64,000 bases of DNA from Lolium rigidum (GCF_022539505.1 NC_061508.1:61885754-61949753), one strand, 5' to 3'; positions 1-11,403 are shown, counted from the stretch's first letter. Translations and numbers: made by a program. The notes: a model not told the origin generated them from the letters alone.

Positions 1-1170
1 ATGAAAAAGAAGAGGAGAGTGATGAACAAAAGGAGGAAGAATGGATTAGCTACCCATGCCAACCTTCTAATGAGAGTAACTCTTTATCTCTTACACTATT
101 TGATTGTCCTCCATGCTTACCGAAAGAGGATGAATGTTATGTTCCTGTGGATTCTCTTGAAATATTTCCTATGAGTAAAACTTGTGAGAATAATTATGCT
201 ACTGTTATTCATGATAATCCATGCTATTTTGATAAATCTTATGATAATGTTTTGTTTGTGCCTGATGTCGAAATGCATGGTACTAAAGAGTTTTGCTTAG
301 AAAATGTTGATGATAAATCTCTAGATGATGGTCCTATGTTACTTGATAATATTAATTGTACTACTAATGAAAATGGGATTGGAGAGTTCTTGACTCTATC
401 TATGAGTCCCATATCTTTTGAGATTGATCAATCATCTTGTTATATTATTGATAAAAGTGGGTTTGAAAGATTTAATCCTATTATTTCTGAGCTTGATAAA
501 AATTATATGTTTGTGAATCATGAAAAGCATGCTTTATGTGATAGTTATATTGTTGAGTTTATCCATGAAGCTACTGAAAATTATTATGAGAGAGGAAAAT
601 ATGGTTGTAGAAATTTGCATGGTACTAAAACACCTCTCTATATGCTGAAAATTTTGAAGTTACTCTTGTTTTATCTTCTTATGCTTGTCACTTTGTTCTT
701 CATGAATTTATTTGTGTACAAGATTCCTATGCATAGGAAGTGGGTTAGACTTAAATGTGTTTTGAACTTGCTTTTTGATTCTCTCTTTTGCTTCAACTCT
801 CACCCTTATGTGAGCATCATTAAAATTGCTGAGCCCATCTTAATGGTTATAAAGAAAGCACTTCTTGGGACATAACCCATGTGTTTATTTTGCTACTATT
901 TTGTTGTGTCTTGAAAGTTGTTACTACTGTAGCAACCTCTCCTTATCTTTATTTTATTGCAATGTTGTGCCAAGTGAAGTCTCTAAAAGAAGGTTGATAC
1001 TAGATTTGGATTTCTGCGCAGAAACAGATTTCTATCTGTCACGAATCTGGGCAGATCTCTCTGTAGGAAACTCAGAAAAATCGGCAAATTTACGTGCGTG
1101 ATCCTCAGATATGTACGCAACTTTCATTAGTTTTAAGTTTTCTGATTTGAGCAACGGAAGTACCCCAAGA
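1..1170 (+). mobile_element. Internal region of a probably non-autonomous Athila-like gypsy retrotransposon (cut by window start)
   Basis: This stretch is collinear with the internal region of the element at 59991-63505. It has an ORF with the same conserved C-terminal block, the same post-ORF sequence (ACCCATGTGT, then GTAGCAACCTCTCCTTATC) and the same segment around 1103-1128 (GATCCTCAGATATGTACGCA). No pol domain is visible, so it is probably non-autonomous. Homology stops near 1170, where sequence matching LTR U3 of a minus-strand relative begins. The junction is therefore a rearrangement breakpoint, not an LTR boundary. Confidence 0.75.
3..875 (+). CDS. Retrotransposon-encoded ORF of unknown function with C-terminal hydrophobic segment (5' partial)
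   Basis: The frame is open from the window edge to a stop at 873-875, so the N terminus lies outside. It begins with an acidic, Glu-rich stretch. The C-terminal third carries a block shared with the ORFs at 4306-5055 (minus) and 60256-60876: LCDSYIVEF, then YYERGKYG, then a hydrophobic run (roughly FYLLMLVTLFFMNLFVYK), then a basic HRKWVRLK tail. The hydrophobic run is long enough for one membrane span. I see no protease, RT, integrase or zinc knuckle. Codon use is AT-rich, as in the surrounding element. Athila-type gypsy elements are known to carry env-like ORFs with membrane spans, and this could be a remnant, but that is inference. It is not a host gene. Confidence 0.6.
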   Translation, partial: EKEEESDEQKEEEWISYPCQPSNESNSLSLTLFDCPPCLPKEDECYVPVDSLEIFPMSKTCENNYATVIHDNPCYFDKSYDNVLFVPDVEMHGTKEFCLENVDDKSLDDGPMLLDNINCTTNENGIGEFLTLSMSPISFEIDQSSCYIIDKSGFERFNPIISELDKNYMFVNHEKHALCDSYIVEFIHEATENYYERGKYGCRNLHGTKTPLYMLKILKLLLFYLLMLVTLFFMNLFVYKIPMHRKWVRLKCVLNLLFDSLFCFNSHPYVSIIKIAEPILMVIKKALLGT

Positions 1171-1830
1171 AGTGCTCATGAGATTATTGTATTGAAGTAC
1201 ATAGGAGAGAGATTAACCACATAGCTACCGGTACAGCCCTTAGCCTCGATGGAGAACTACTCCCTCCTCATGGGAGACAGCAGCGGTGATGAAGATGGCG
1301 GTGGTGTCGATGGAGGAGCCTTCCGGGGGCACTTCCCCGTCCCGGCGGCGTGCCGGAACAGAGACTCCTGTCCCCCAGATCTTGGCTTCGCGATGGCGGC
1401 GGCTCTGGAACTTTTCTCGTACCGTGGACTATTCGTATCGAAGATTTAGGTCAGGGGGCTTCTTATAGGCGAAGAGGCGGAGTCGGAAGGGCTACGGGGG
1501 CCCACACGGTAGGCCGGCGCCCCCTCTCGGCCGCGCCGCCTTAGTGTGTGGGGCCCCTGTGGCCCCCTCTGGTCCCTCTCGGGTGTTCTGGAAGCTTCGT
1601 GGATTTCTAAGATGCTGGGCGTTGATTTCATCCGATTCCGAGAATATTTCCTTACTAGGATTTCTGAAACCAAAAACAGCAGAAATCAGGAACTGGCACT
1701 TCGGCATCTCATCAATAGGTTAGTTCCGGAAAATGCATCAAAACGATATGAAGTGTGAACAAAACATGTAGGTATTGTCATAAAACTAGCATGGAACATC
1801 AGAAATTATAGATACGTTTGAGACGTATCA
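1171..1830 (-). repeat. 3' LTR of the minus-strand gypsy element (U3 part only)
   Basis: It is near-identical to 6293-6959, including the shared stretch CTCATGAGATTATTGTATTG and the terminal GTATCA. On the minus strand the LTR opens TGATACGTCTCAAACGTATC immediately after the polypurine motif. The rest of the LTR is missing at about 1171, where unrelated + strand internal sequence begins. Confidence 0.8.
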
Positions 1831-4305
1831 AGCATCCCCAAGCTTAGTTCCTACTCTCCCTCGAGTAGGTAAACGATAACACAGATAATTTCTGAGGTGA
1901 CATGTTACCATCATAATCTTGATCAACATTATTGTAAAGCATATGACATGAATGGTGTGATCTGAAGCAAAAGATTGCTAACAAAGATAATGACTAAACA
2001 AATGAATCATATAGTAAAACTTTTCATGAATAGTACTTTCAAGACAAGCATAAAAAAGTCTTGCATAACAGTTAACTCATAAAGCAATAAATTCTTAGTA
2101 GAATGCATCAAAGCAACACAAAGGAAGATATAAGTTTCAGCAGTTGCTTTCAACTTTCAACTTGCATATCTCATGGATAATTGTCAACATAGAGTAATAT
2201 GATGAATGCAAATAAGCAAGTATGTAAGAATCAATGCACAGTTGACACAAGTGTTTGCTTATAAGATGGAAGGAAGTAGGTAAACTGACTCAACATAAAG
2301 TAAAAGATAGGCCCTTCGCAGAGGAAGCAGGGATTAAATCATGTGCTAGAGCTTTTCAAGTTTTGAAATCATATAGAGAGCATAAAAGTAAAATTTTGAG
2401 AGGTGTTTGTTGTTGTCAACGAATGGTAATGGGTACTCTAACTACCTTATCAACCAGACTTTCAAGAGCGGCTCCCATGAAGGACGTTATCTCTACCGAG
2501 CAAGGTAGATCATCCCTCTTCTCTTTTGTTTACACATGTACTTTAGTTTTATTTATTAGATGACACTCCCCCAACCTTTGCTTACACAAGCCATGGCTAA
2601 CCGAATCCTCGGGTGCCTTCCAACATTCACATACCATGGAGGAGTGTCTATTTGCAAATTTAAGTTGCTTACTTGATAGATCGGGGCAAAACATGTGAAG
2701 AGAATTATTAATGCAAGTTAATTAATTGGGGCTGGGAACCCCATTGCCAGCTCTTTTTGCAAAATTATTGGATAAGCGGATGAGCCACTAGTCCATTGTG
2801 AAAGTATGTCAGAAGTAAATGACAAGATCGAAAGATAAAACACCACATACTTCCTCATGAGCTATAAAACATTGACACAAATAAGAGATAATAGCTTTTG
2901 AATTGTTTAAAGGTAGCACATGAAGTATTTACTTGGAATGGCAGGAAATACCACATAGTAGGTAGATATGGTGGACAAAAATGGCATGGGTTTTGGCTCA
3001 AGGTGTTTGGATGCACAAGAAGCATTTCCTCTCAGTACAAGGCTTTGGCTAGCAAGGTTGTTTGAAACAAACACAAGTATGAACCGGTACAACAAAACTT
3101 ACATAAGAACATATTGCAAGCATTATAAGACTCTACACTGTCTTCCTTGTTGCTCAAACACTTTACCAACAAATATCTAGACTTAGAGAGACCAATCATG
3201 CAAACCAAATTTTAACAAGCTCTATGTAGTTCTTCATTAATAGGTTAAACTACATGATACAAGAGCTTAAACATGATCTATGAGAGCTCAAAACAATTGC
3301 CAAGTATCAAGTTATTCAAAACCATATGAAGCATTTTCTGATTCCAACCAAATAGCAACAAGTGAAGCGATCAACTTTCGCCCTTGAACATTAAAAGCAT
3401 AAACAAAGAACACTAGTGTTCATATGAAAAAGCGGAGCGTGTCTCTCTCCCACACAAGGATGAACTTATTAAGAGAATGAAAATAACAAAACGAAAATAA
3501 AAGCACACAGACGCTCCAAGTAAAGTACATAAGATGTGACGGAATAAAAATATAGTTTCACTAGAAGTGACCTGATAAGTTGTCGATGAAGAAGGGGATG
3601 CCTTGGGCATCCCCAAGCTTAGATGCTTGAGTATTCTTAAAATATGCAGGGATGAACCACCGGGGCATCCCCAAGCTTAGACCTTTCACTCTTCTTGATC
3701 ATAGTATATCATCCTCTTCTATTGACCCTTGAAAACTTCCTCCACACCAAACTTCAAGCAAACTCATTAGAGGGTTAGTGAATAATAAAAATTCACATGT
3801 TCAGAGGTGACACAATCATTCTTAACACTTCTGGACATTGCACAAAGCTTCTGAAAGTTAATGGAACAAAGAAACACATTCAATATAGAAAAAGCGGCAA
3901 TGCGAAATAAAAGGCAGAATCTGTCAAAAACAGATTAGTCCGTAAAGACGAATTTGGCAGGGGCACTTAACTTGCTCAAATGGAAAAACTCAAAACTAAT
4001 GAAAGTTGCGTACATATCTGAGGATCACACACGTAACTTTGCAGATTTGTCTGAGTTACCTACAGAGATTTCTGCGCGAATTCGTGACAGACTGACAAAT
4101 CTGTTTACTGCGCGATAATCCAAATCTAGCATCAACTTTAACATAGAGACTTTACTTGGCACCAAAAACATGATAAGGAGAGGTTGCTACGGTAGTAAAC
4201 AACTTCCAAGACTCAACAAAACAAAAATTGTTGTAGTAAAATAAACACATGGGTTATCTCCCAAGAAGTTCTTTCTTTATAGCCATTAAGATGGGCTCAG
4301 TAATT

Positions 4306-5055
4306 TCAAAGATACTCTCGCAAGAAATAAGAGTTGAAGCAAAGGAGGGCATCAAGAAGCAAATTCAAAACGCATTTAAGCCTAACCCACTTCCTATGAA
4401 AAGGAATCTTGTACACAAATAAATTCATGAAGAACAAAGTGACAAGCTTAGGAAGGCAACACAAGCGCAATTTCAAGATTCTCAACATAAAGAGGGGAAA
4501 CTTAATATTATTAAGATGCATATAACCATGTTTCCCTCTCTCATAATAACTTTCAGTAGCATCATGAACAAACTCAACAATATAACTATCACATAAAACA
4601 TTCTTGTCATGAGCCACATGCATAAAATTATTACTCTCCATATAAGCATAATCAATTTTATTAGTTGTAGTGGGAGCAAATTCAACAAAGTAGCTATCAT
4701 TATTATTCTCATCAAGTGTAGGAGGCATAGTATAATGATAATAAAATTTACTCTCCATAGTAGGCGGCACCAAAAGACCACTATCATTGTAATCATCATA
4801 AATAGGAGGCAAAGTATCATCAAAGAAAATTTTCTCCTCAATGCTTGGGGGACTAAAAATATCATGCTCCTCAAAACCAGCTTCCCCAAGCTTAGAATTT
4901 TCCATATCATTAGCAACAATGGTGTTCAAAGCGTTCATACTAATATCATTGCTACTAGCATGCAAATAAGATTCCATAGGTTTTCTAATTTTCGCAGCAA
5001 ACAATCCATGTCTTAACTCAGGAAATAGAATAAGAAGCTCATTGTTACTTTCCAT
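4306..5055 (-). CDS. Retrotransposon ORF of unknown function with C-terminal hydrophobic segment (249 aa)
   Basis: This is a full-length version of the ORF family also present at 3-875 and 60256-60876. The N-terminal half is acidic and contains ALNTIVAN, MENSKLGEAG and a duplicated VPPTMES / MPPT-type block. The middle has FVEFAPTTTNKIDYAYMES. The C-terminal third has LCDSYIVEFVHDATESYYER, a hydrophobic span (roughly LPKLVTLFFMNLFVYK) and a basic HRKWVRLK tail. The start Met is about 135 bases downstream of the PBS in element sense, so it is the first ORF of the transcript. I recognise no domain of known function. Retention as an open frame in several copies argues that the element used it. 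Confidence 0.65.
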   Translation of the reverse strand: MESNNELLILFPELRHGLFAAKIRKPMESYLHASSNDISMNALNTIVANDMENSKLGEAGFEEHDIFSPPSIEEKIFFDDTLPPIYDDYNDSGLLVPPTMESKFYYHYTMPPTLDENNNDSYFVEFAPTTTNKIDYAYMESNNFMHVAHDKNVLCDSYIVEFVHDATESYYERGKHGYMHLNNIKFPLFMLRILKLRLCCLPKLVTLFFMNLFVYKIPFHRKWVRLKCVLNLLLDALLCFNSYFLREYL

Positions 5056-5191
5056 TATGCACGACTAGTGTAAACAAGAAACCAAAAGATGCAATTGCAG
5101 GATCTGAAGGAAATAGCTTCGAGCACTTACAACGGCAACATAAAATAACTTAGTTACCTGGGACCGGAGTATGAGTGCCTTTTACCTTTCC

Positions 5192-5209
5192 TCCCCGGCA
5201 ACGGCGCCA
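5192..5209 (-). promoter_or_regulatory. Primer-binding site, tRNA-Asp(GUC)
   Basis: On the minus strand the 18 bases read TGGCGCCGTTGCCGGGGA, exactly complementary to the 3' end of plant tRNA-Asp including CCA. It lies 10 bases inside the 5' LTR end (…ACATCA at 5220). Confidence 0.9.
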
Positions 5210-5219
5210 GAAAATAGCT

Positions 5220-6959
5220 TGATGTCTACGGGTGCTTCTATTCTTGTAGACAGTGTTGGGCCTCCAAGAGCAGAGGTTTGTAGAACAGCAGCAAGTTTTC
5301 CCTTAAGTGGATCACCCAAGGTTTATCGAACTCGGGGAGGAAGAGGTCAAAGATATCCCTCTCAAGCAACCCTGCAACCACAACGCAAGAAGTATCTTGT
5401 GTCCCCAACACACCTAATACACTTGTCAGATGTATAGGTGCACTAGTTTGGCGAAGAGATAGTGAAATACAGGTGGTATGAATGTATATGAGCAATAGTA
5501 ACGGCACCAGAAAATAGCTTGATGCTACAACTGGCGTATGGTTGATGGTGGTGATATTGCGAGCGATACAGATGCAGTAGAACAGTAAACAAGCGATGAT
5601 TGCAGTATTTGGGAACAAGGTCTAGGGATTATACTTTCACTAGTGGACACTCTCAACATTGATCACATAACAGAATAGATAAATGCTATACTCTACACTC
5701 TCTTGTTGGATGATGAACACCACTAATTGTGTAGGATTACATGAACCCTCAATGCCGGAGTTAACAAGCTCCACAATATTCGATATTCATGTTTAAATAA
5801 CCTTAGAGTGCACGATAGATCAACACAACTAAACCAAGTACTAACATAGCATGCACACTGTCACCATCACACTATGAAGGAGGCATAGATCACATCAATA
5901 CTATCATAGCAATAGTTAACTTCATAATCTACAAGAGATTATGATCATAACCTACGACAAGTACTACACGATGCACACACTGTCACCATTACACCGTGCA
6001 GGAGGAATAGAGTACTTTAATAACATCACTAGAGTAGCACATAGATGAATAGTGATACAAAACACATTGCAATCATAAAGGGATATAAATAAGCACTTCA
6101 CTATGCTATTCATAACGAGTGAATAAGTATTCTGTGAAATATAGCCTAAGAGACCCACACGGTGCACACACTTGTCACCTTTACACACGTGGGTCAAGGA
6201 GTCTCCCGGAGATCACATAAGTAAAATCCACTTGACTAGCATAATGGCATCTAGATTACAAGCATCATCATATGAATCTCAATCATGTAAGGCAGCTCAT
6301 GAGATTATTGTATTGAAGTACATAGGAGAGAGATTAACCACATAGCTACCGGTACAGCCCTTAGCCTCGATGGAGAACTACTCCCTCCTCATGGGAGACA
6401 GCAGCGGTGATGAAGATGGCGGTGGTGTCGATGGAGGAGCCTTCCGAGGGCACTTCCCCGTCCCGGCGGCGTGCCGGAACAGAGACTCCTGTCCCCCAGA
6501 TCTTGGCTTCACGATGGCGGCGGCTCTAGAACTTTTCTCGTACCGTGGATTATTCGTATCAAAGATTTAGGTCAGGGGGCTTCTTATAGTCGAAGAGGCG
6601 GAGTCGGAAGGGCTACGGGGGGCCCACACAGTAGGCCGGCGCGCCCCCCCCCCCTCTGGCCGCGCCGCCTTAGTGTATGGGGCCCCTGTGGCCCCCCTCT
6701 GGCCCCTCTCGGGTGTTCTGGAAGCTTCGTGGATTTCTAAGATGCTGGGCGTTGATTTCGTCCGATTCCGAGAATATTTCCTTACTAGGATTTCTGAAAC
6801 CAAAAACAGCAGAAAACGAGAGCGGCACTTCGGCATCTCGTCAATAGGTTAGTTCCGGAAAATGCATCAAAACGATATAAAGTGTGAACAAAACATGTAG
6901 GTATTGTCATAAAACTAGCATGGAACATCAGAAATTATAGATACGTTTGAAACGTATCA
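5220..6959 (-). repeat. 5' LTR of the minus-strand gypsy element (about 1.74 kb)
   Basis: On the minus strand it opens TGATACG at 6959 and closes …ACATCA at 5220, giving TG...CA ends, with the tRNA-Asp PBS next to it. The first 660 bases match the truncated 3' LTR at 1171-1830. Much of the divergence between these copies is C-to-T or at CAG/CTG triplets (1684-1700 against 6813-6829). A poly-C run lies at about 6642-6653. Confidence 0.8.
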
Positions 6960-7899
6960 CTAGTTGGTATTCTCTCCCCCATGTACTTCAATACAATGAT
7001 CTCATGAGCTTCCTTACATGATTGAGATTCATCTGATGTAATCGGTGTTGTGTTTGTTGGGATCCGATGGATTGTTACATTATGATTAGTCTATCTATAA
7101 AGTTTGTGAAGTTATTGTTGCTTCAATCTTGTTGTGTTTAATGCTTGTCACTAGGGCCCGAGTGGCATGATCTTAGATTTAAGCTTTATACTTATTGCTT
7201 AGATTGTATCTACAAGTTGTTTGCACATGTCTATGTCCGGAACCCGAGGCCCCAAAGTGACAGAAATTGGGATAACCGGAGGGGAAGGCGTAGGTATGAG
7301 GATCACATGTTTTCACGGAGTGTTAATGCTTTGCTCCGGTGCTCTATTAAAAGGAGTACCTTAATTTCCGAGTAGATTCCCTAGAGGCCCGGCTGCCACC
7401 GGTCTGGTAGGACAAAAGATGTTGTACAAGTTTCTCATTGCGAGCACGTATGACTATATATGGAAAACATGCCTACATGATTAATAATCTTGATGTTCTG
7501 TCTTAATGCTATTTCAATCCTATCAATTTCCCAACTGTAATTTGTTCACCCAACATTTGTTATTGGAGAGTTACCACTAGTGTAGATAGCTGGGAACCCC
7601 GGTCCATCTCGCATCATCATATACTCGTTCTACATGACATTGGAAGTAGTATCAACTATTTTCTGGTGCCATTACCTCTGTTTTACTATTACTGCTACTG
7701 TGTTACTGTTACTACTTCTCTCATATTACTGCTGCTTTCACATCACCCCTGTTACTAGTGCTTTTCCAGGTGCAGCTGAATTGACAACTCAGTTGTTAAG
7801 ACTTATAAGTATTCTTTACCTCCCCTTGTGTCGAATCAATAAATTTGGGTTTTACTTCCCTCGAAGACTGTTGTGATCCCCTATACTTGTGGGTTATCA
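6960..7899 (+). repeat. LTR fragment (3' two-thirds) of a related gypsy family
   Basis: Read on +, this continues an LTR of the same superfamily: CCCATGTACTTCAATACAAT matches the complement of 6318-6337, and GGGATCCGATGG is shared with the LTRs at 51680 and 53221. It ends GATCCCCTATACTTGTGGGTTATCA at 7899, a CA end. Its 5' third is missing because the minus-strand element was inserted at 6959/6960. It lies inside a copia gag-coding region that resumes at 7900. Confidence 0.7.
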
Positions 7900-8534
7900 G
7901 CACTCATCAGTCATCCTGTAGTCATAGTATTGCTCCATGACATACAATTCAGTGCCAGCGTCCGAGACCCCAAATTTGGCCTCGAGCGCATCCCACGCAT
8001 CTTTACCATGGTCGAAAGCCATGTACGGGTCAACAATGTTGTCCCCAAGAATGCTGAACAAGGCCGCCTTAAACATGGCGTCGACCTTCTCAAACTTTTC
8101 CTGCTCCTCTGCAGAGAGAGGCCCCTCAGGTCTAGCATCTGTGGCGCTAAAACAACCTAGGTTTGTAAACCATAGAACTGCCTTTCTGCGCCACCTCTTG
8201 TAATGCATACCATCAAAGAGGGGAGGTCGAGTAGCGGCAGCAACGCTGCTTGAATTGATTTGCCTAAAATCAGGTTTTTGGATTGTTGAAAATATAAGAA
8301 AATATCCATATGAAATAATCCGTACAAGTAATTGATAAATCATGACTACGTAAACAAATAAACTATACGTGCAGTCTAGTAAGATAGATGAACAAATCAC
8401 ATCTAAAGTAGACAAACCGATCATATCTACCACATATGCTAGAAGAAGAAACTCTAACAGAAACTGAAAGAGAAACAACAAGATCACATACTTCACAGCA
8501 GCATCGTTGTCGCCCATGTTGAGGTTGTCGAAGA
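7900..8534 (-). pseudogene. Copia gag fragment, with a probable intron, cut by two transposon insertions
   Basis: The minus-strand frame contains a gag domain of the copia (UBN2/Retrotran_gag) type: FDGMHYKRWRRKAVLWF, then AWDALEAKFG, then ELYVMEQYYDYRMTDE, after which it is cut by the LTR ending at 7899. The upstream part of the frame (8264-8491) is hydrophobic and unlike gag. It starts GTATGTGATC and ends CTGATTTTAG, so it looks like an intron joining …NDAAVK to RQINSS. The 5' side is cut by the CACTA element at 8534 and resumes at 13056. Pol domains are absent from the window. Confidence 0.75.
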
Positions 8535-8577
8535 CACTACAAGAAATCTGCCATAAGTTGACAAAATAAAGGTGTCA

Positions 8578-8812
8578 CTGAAACGTCACTTATGGCTACT
8601 TGTGACGTTACGGTGACACTTTTCAAAACGTCGAAAGCTGGGAGTCAGCAGTGACTGCTTAAGACGTTCCACTTGAAAACGTCGTAGAGCTTTGTGACGT
8701 TTTAAAATGTCACTGCCGGCATGACGTTCCCAAAACGTCATGGGCACCTGCCCCCGAGTCCAGCGTGGCAATCCGACGTGGCAAAATTATGACGAATTAG
8801 AAACGTCGTTAT
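8578..8812. repeat. Left subterminal repeats of the CACTA element
   Basis: About nine copies of the core ACGTC/GACGT occur in both orientations in this interval (for example GAAACGTCAC, GTGACGTTAC, AAAACGTCG, ATGACGTTCC). Such motif clusters are the usual binding sites of CACTA transposase-associated proteins. Confidence 0.75.
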
Positions 8813-9734
8813 CTGAATTCAGCCCGGTCCATTCAGCTCCTTATGTGGGCTGAGCCCATTAGTTCTGATTATTTTTTTCGACTTTGTTGGGCCTTGGCCC
8901 GTAACTAGCCCAATTACCTCGGCCTTTTTAGCTTATTTGTTTTGGCCAATTACATATAGAGACCCCACGTGTCAGGTTTCATTTTCCCATTGGTCCCATT
9001 TGTCAGCATTTATTTCACACGATCTGATAATATTTAGACGCCAAAAGATGAATACATGAAGTCTATTCCAGTATTTTTCCAAAAAACACATACAGGAATG
9101 ACGAGGCTGCAGCTGAATCCAAAGGATAATGAAAACAAACCGGCTAGACTATTACAGCACGCAACATCCATCGAGTCAAATCATAAGAACCAAAGCATGC
9201 CATTCTAGACGGCCAGAATCGAGTCGTCATAACCTAACTTCCAGGTCACCTTCTTAATGATGCATCATCAGGAACTCTCCGCTCCACCAACCGCACAGAC
9301 AACCTGTTCCCTGTGAGCACATCACCGTCCAACATTGCATCCCAGCACACTGGCTAACACAACCTGTCCAAGAACAAGCATCTGTCATAGGCTCATCCAT
9401 CCATCCTGCACAAAAACAAACATCCAAAGGCATGACTGTCAAACAGGTAATTGCTGGATAATATCATGCAACCAATGAATATTTTAGCATCTGAGCACAA
9501 ATGAGCAGATTACTCATGGTACATTGTCCAATAACAAGATGAGCAGATTACACAGATATCATTAACACTTGAATCATAGACTCCACTTAACTGAAGCAAA
9601 GGGGTGAACTCATAAAATGTGAATGCTGGTACAATACAGAAGTGAGAAACTAAAAAGTATGTCATAATTACTGGCAAGGCTATAAGAGAAAATATAGGGG
9701 GAGCTCCAAGATGAACCATGGGTGCTCAATAAGC

Positions 9735-10022
9735 AATGAAAACATGGTTTACATACATCATGAAGAACACACGGTAGTGCATCAGGCAACTTTCAAGTTA
9801 TTCTCTGTCCTTGGTCAAACAGATCATACAGTAGCATTCAGAAACAGCTATAACTTAACATTTTATCTTAGAATAATCAATGAAAACATCGTTTGCATAG
9901 ATCATGAAGAACACACAGTAGTGCAGCAGGCAACTTTTAAGTTATTCTCTATCCTTGTTCAAACAAAACATACAGTAGCATCAGGAACCATCCATAATTT
10001 AACATTTTATTTTAAAATTAAG
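9735..10022. repeat. Tandem duplication, unit about 144 bp
   Basis: Two diverged direct copies start at 9735 (AATGAAAACATGGTTTAC) and 9879 (AATGAAAACATCGTTTGC). They stay aligned through CATGAAGAACACAC, GCAACTTT and AACATTTTAT. The duplication lies inside the AT-rich part of the CACTA element. Confidence 0.7.
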
Positions 10023-11000
10023 TCGGATACCTCTCAGAGAGAGAACTAAGGCATGTGATCTTTTATGGTTACTGGTTTCAGCAGAAATTAACCATACCGA
10101 CCTGTCTCACCCGAATTTAGCACCTACCCTAGGCACCATGGGAGCCAGAAAGCAACAGGTTGTGCAGTCTTCACAGGATAACACATCATACTTGTTAGTA
10201 TTAGCAGACGGCTCTAGTAAAGAACATTTGAACCGAAACCCTACACTATTTTCAATGATTGCAAAATGAATGCACGAGGTGATCAACTCAAATTGCAAGT
10301 TTTACTCGGTAGCTTTGAATACATGGCAGTATGATGCAAGCTATGCCATATTTGACAAGTAATATCTTTAATAAATATGTTAAATGTTTCTAAAATAAAG
10401 CACACCCAGAAGAGGCGATGTAAAACCAAGTAATACTAGGATGCTGCTGCAGGTAAAACCAAGTACAGTAAGGGCCAATTAAATATTAGCATGAAATAAT
10501 TACAGCATGATGTATAATATGTACACACATGAGACTTGAGCCAAATAAAACTTGGGAGAACAAGTACTGTAGAAAAAGAGATAGTTGCAGAAGAATATCA
10601 AATATTGATTATAATACCAACTATTATTACAAGAAAATGTATCAGATTAGAACTTGCTGATGATATATCTGGTGATCATCACAGCCACTAAAGGAAATAG
10701 CTTCCCCAGATACCAGATAATGGCCTGTAATATTCCCATACATGCATACTACCCAGTGCTGTAACAAAATGGATAAGGAACTTTAGCTGTAGATATATTA
10801 CATCGTATATAGAAACAATGGAATGTTCTGTAGACCTATGCTAGTAACATTGCAAATGTTTTGCATATATATATATAGAAATCAAGATTAGCAACAGTAG
10901 CATTTCAAGATTAGCAACAGTAGCATTTCAGATCATTATATGATACAGTCCACTGCAATAGGCTCTATACCTTGTAGTTTCTGCAAGCTGGACACCTGTG

Positions 11001-11403
11001 CAAGCCAGAGTTGTGGTGCATGGAGTGAAGTCTCCGATTCGACCCAGCAAGTATCATCTTAGATGTTATCAGCTTCTCCACACCCTACAGACCAACATCA
11101 AAAGAAGTTAGCACATAAAACACACAGAAAAGAACACCAAATCTAGGCAAACTAAATCCAGCAGTAACCACTTACAAGGACGATTCCATCTTTGCATTTG
11201 ATGCCAACGATCGTCCTACACAAAAACATCCAAATTGCAGCATGAAGTTACATAGACAGAAAAAGGCACAAGAAAACAGCGAAGGGAGCCAAGTCATACC
11301 CGCTGTTGTCGACGGCCTTGCCAGCATACTCGACCTGGAAGACACGGCCATCCGGGGAGAAAGTGGTGACGGACAGGTCATACCCAGTTCCGATGCTGCT
11401 CAT
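11001..11403 (-). pseudogene. PAG1: Captured 5' fragment (three exons) of the proteasome subunit alpha type-3 gene
   Basis: On the minus strand the ATG at 11403-11401 opens [19 protein letters not shown], then [15 protein letters not shown]. This is the conserved N terminus of 20S core proteasome subunit alpha-3 (alpha type-7 family, PAG1), including the [20 protein letters not shown] signature. Exon 1 is 11403-11300 (donor GT). Exon 2 is 11215-11176, encoding TIVGIKCKDGIVL. Exon 3 starts at 11084 with GVEKLITSKMILAGSNRRLH and continues SMHHNSGL to about 11001, after which homology stops. All splice sites are GT/AG and phases are compatible. Only about the first 83 of roughly 250 residues are present, so no active subunit can be made. 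The fragment lies wholly inside the CACTA element, in antisense to the window, and appears to be a transduplicated gene piece with introns kept (DNA-level capture, not retroposition). Confidence 0.88.

Larger units (their letters stand above)
1171..6959 (-). mobile_element. Athila-like, probably non-autonomous gypsy LTR retrotransposon, 3' LTR truncated
   Basis: On the minus strand this reads 5' LTR (6959 to 5220), PBS (5209-5192), ORF (5055-4306), a long non-coding 3' half, polypurine motif (about 1845-1831) and 3' LTR (1830 to about 1171, truncated). The PBS is an exact 18-base match to the 3' end of plant tRNA-Asp(GUC), the primer typical of the Athila lineage. No RT, RNase H or integrase is visible, so it must be mobilised in trans. 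The element interrupts an older LTR: sequence right of 6959 is the continuation of a related LTR in the opposite orientation. Any TSD partner on the left is lost with the truncated 3' LTR. Confidence 0.8.

Noticed and set aside
1249..1544. Short + strand ORFs (MENYSLLMGDSSG..., repeated at 6370)
   Set aside because: They lie in LTR U3/leader sequence, are identical in both LTR copies because the LTRs are, and overlap in several frames. GC-rich LTR composition explains them.
10866..10930. TA-dinucleotide run and a 23-bp direct repeat (AGATTAGCAACAGTAGCATT) as a regulatory or CRISPR-like array
   Set aside because: Only two units, in AT-rich transposon sequence. Simple slippage duplication is sufficient.
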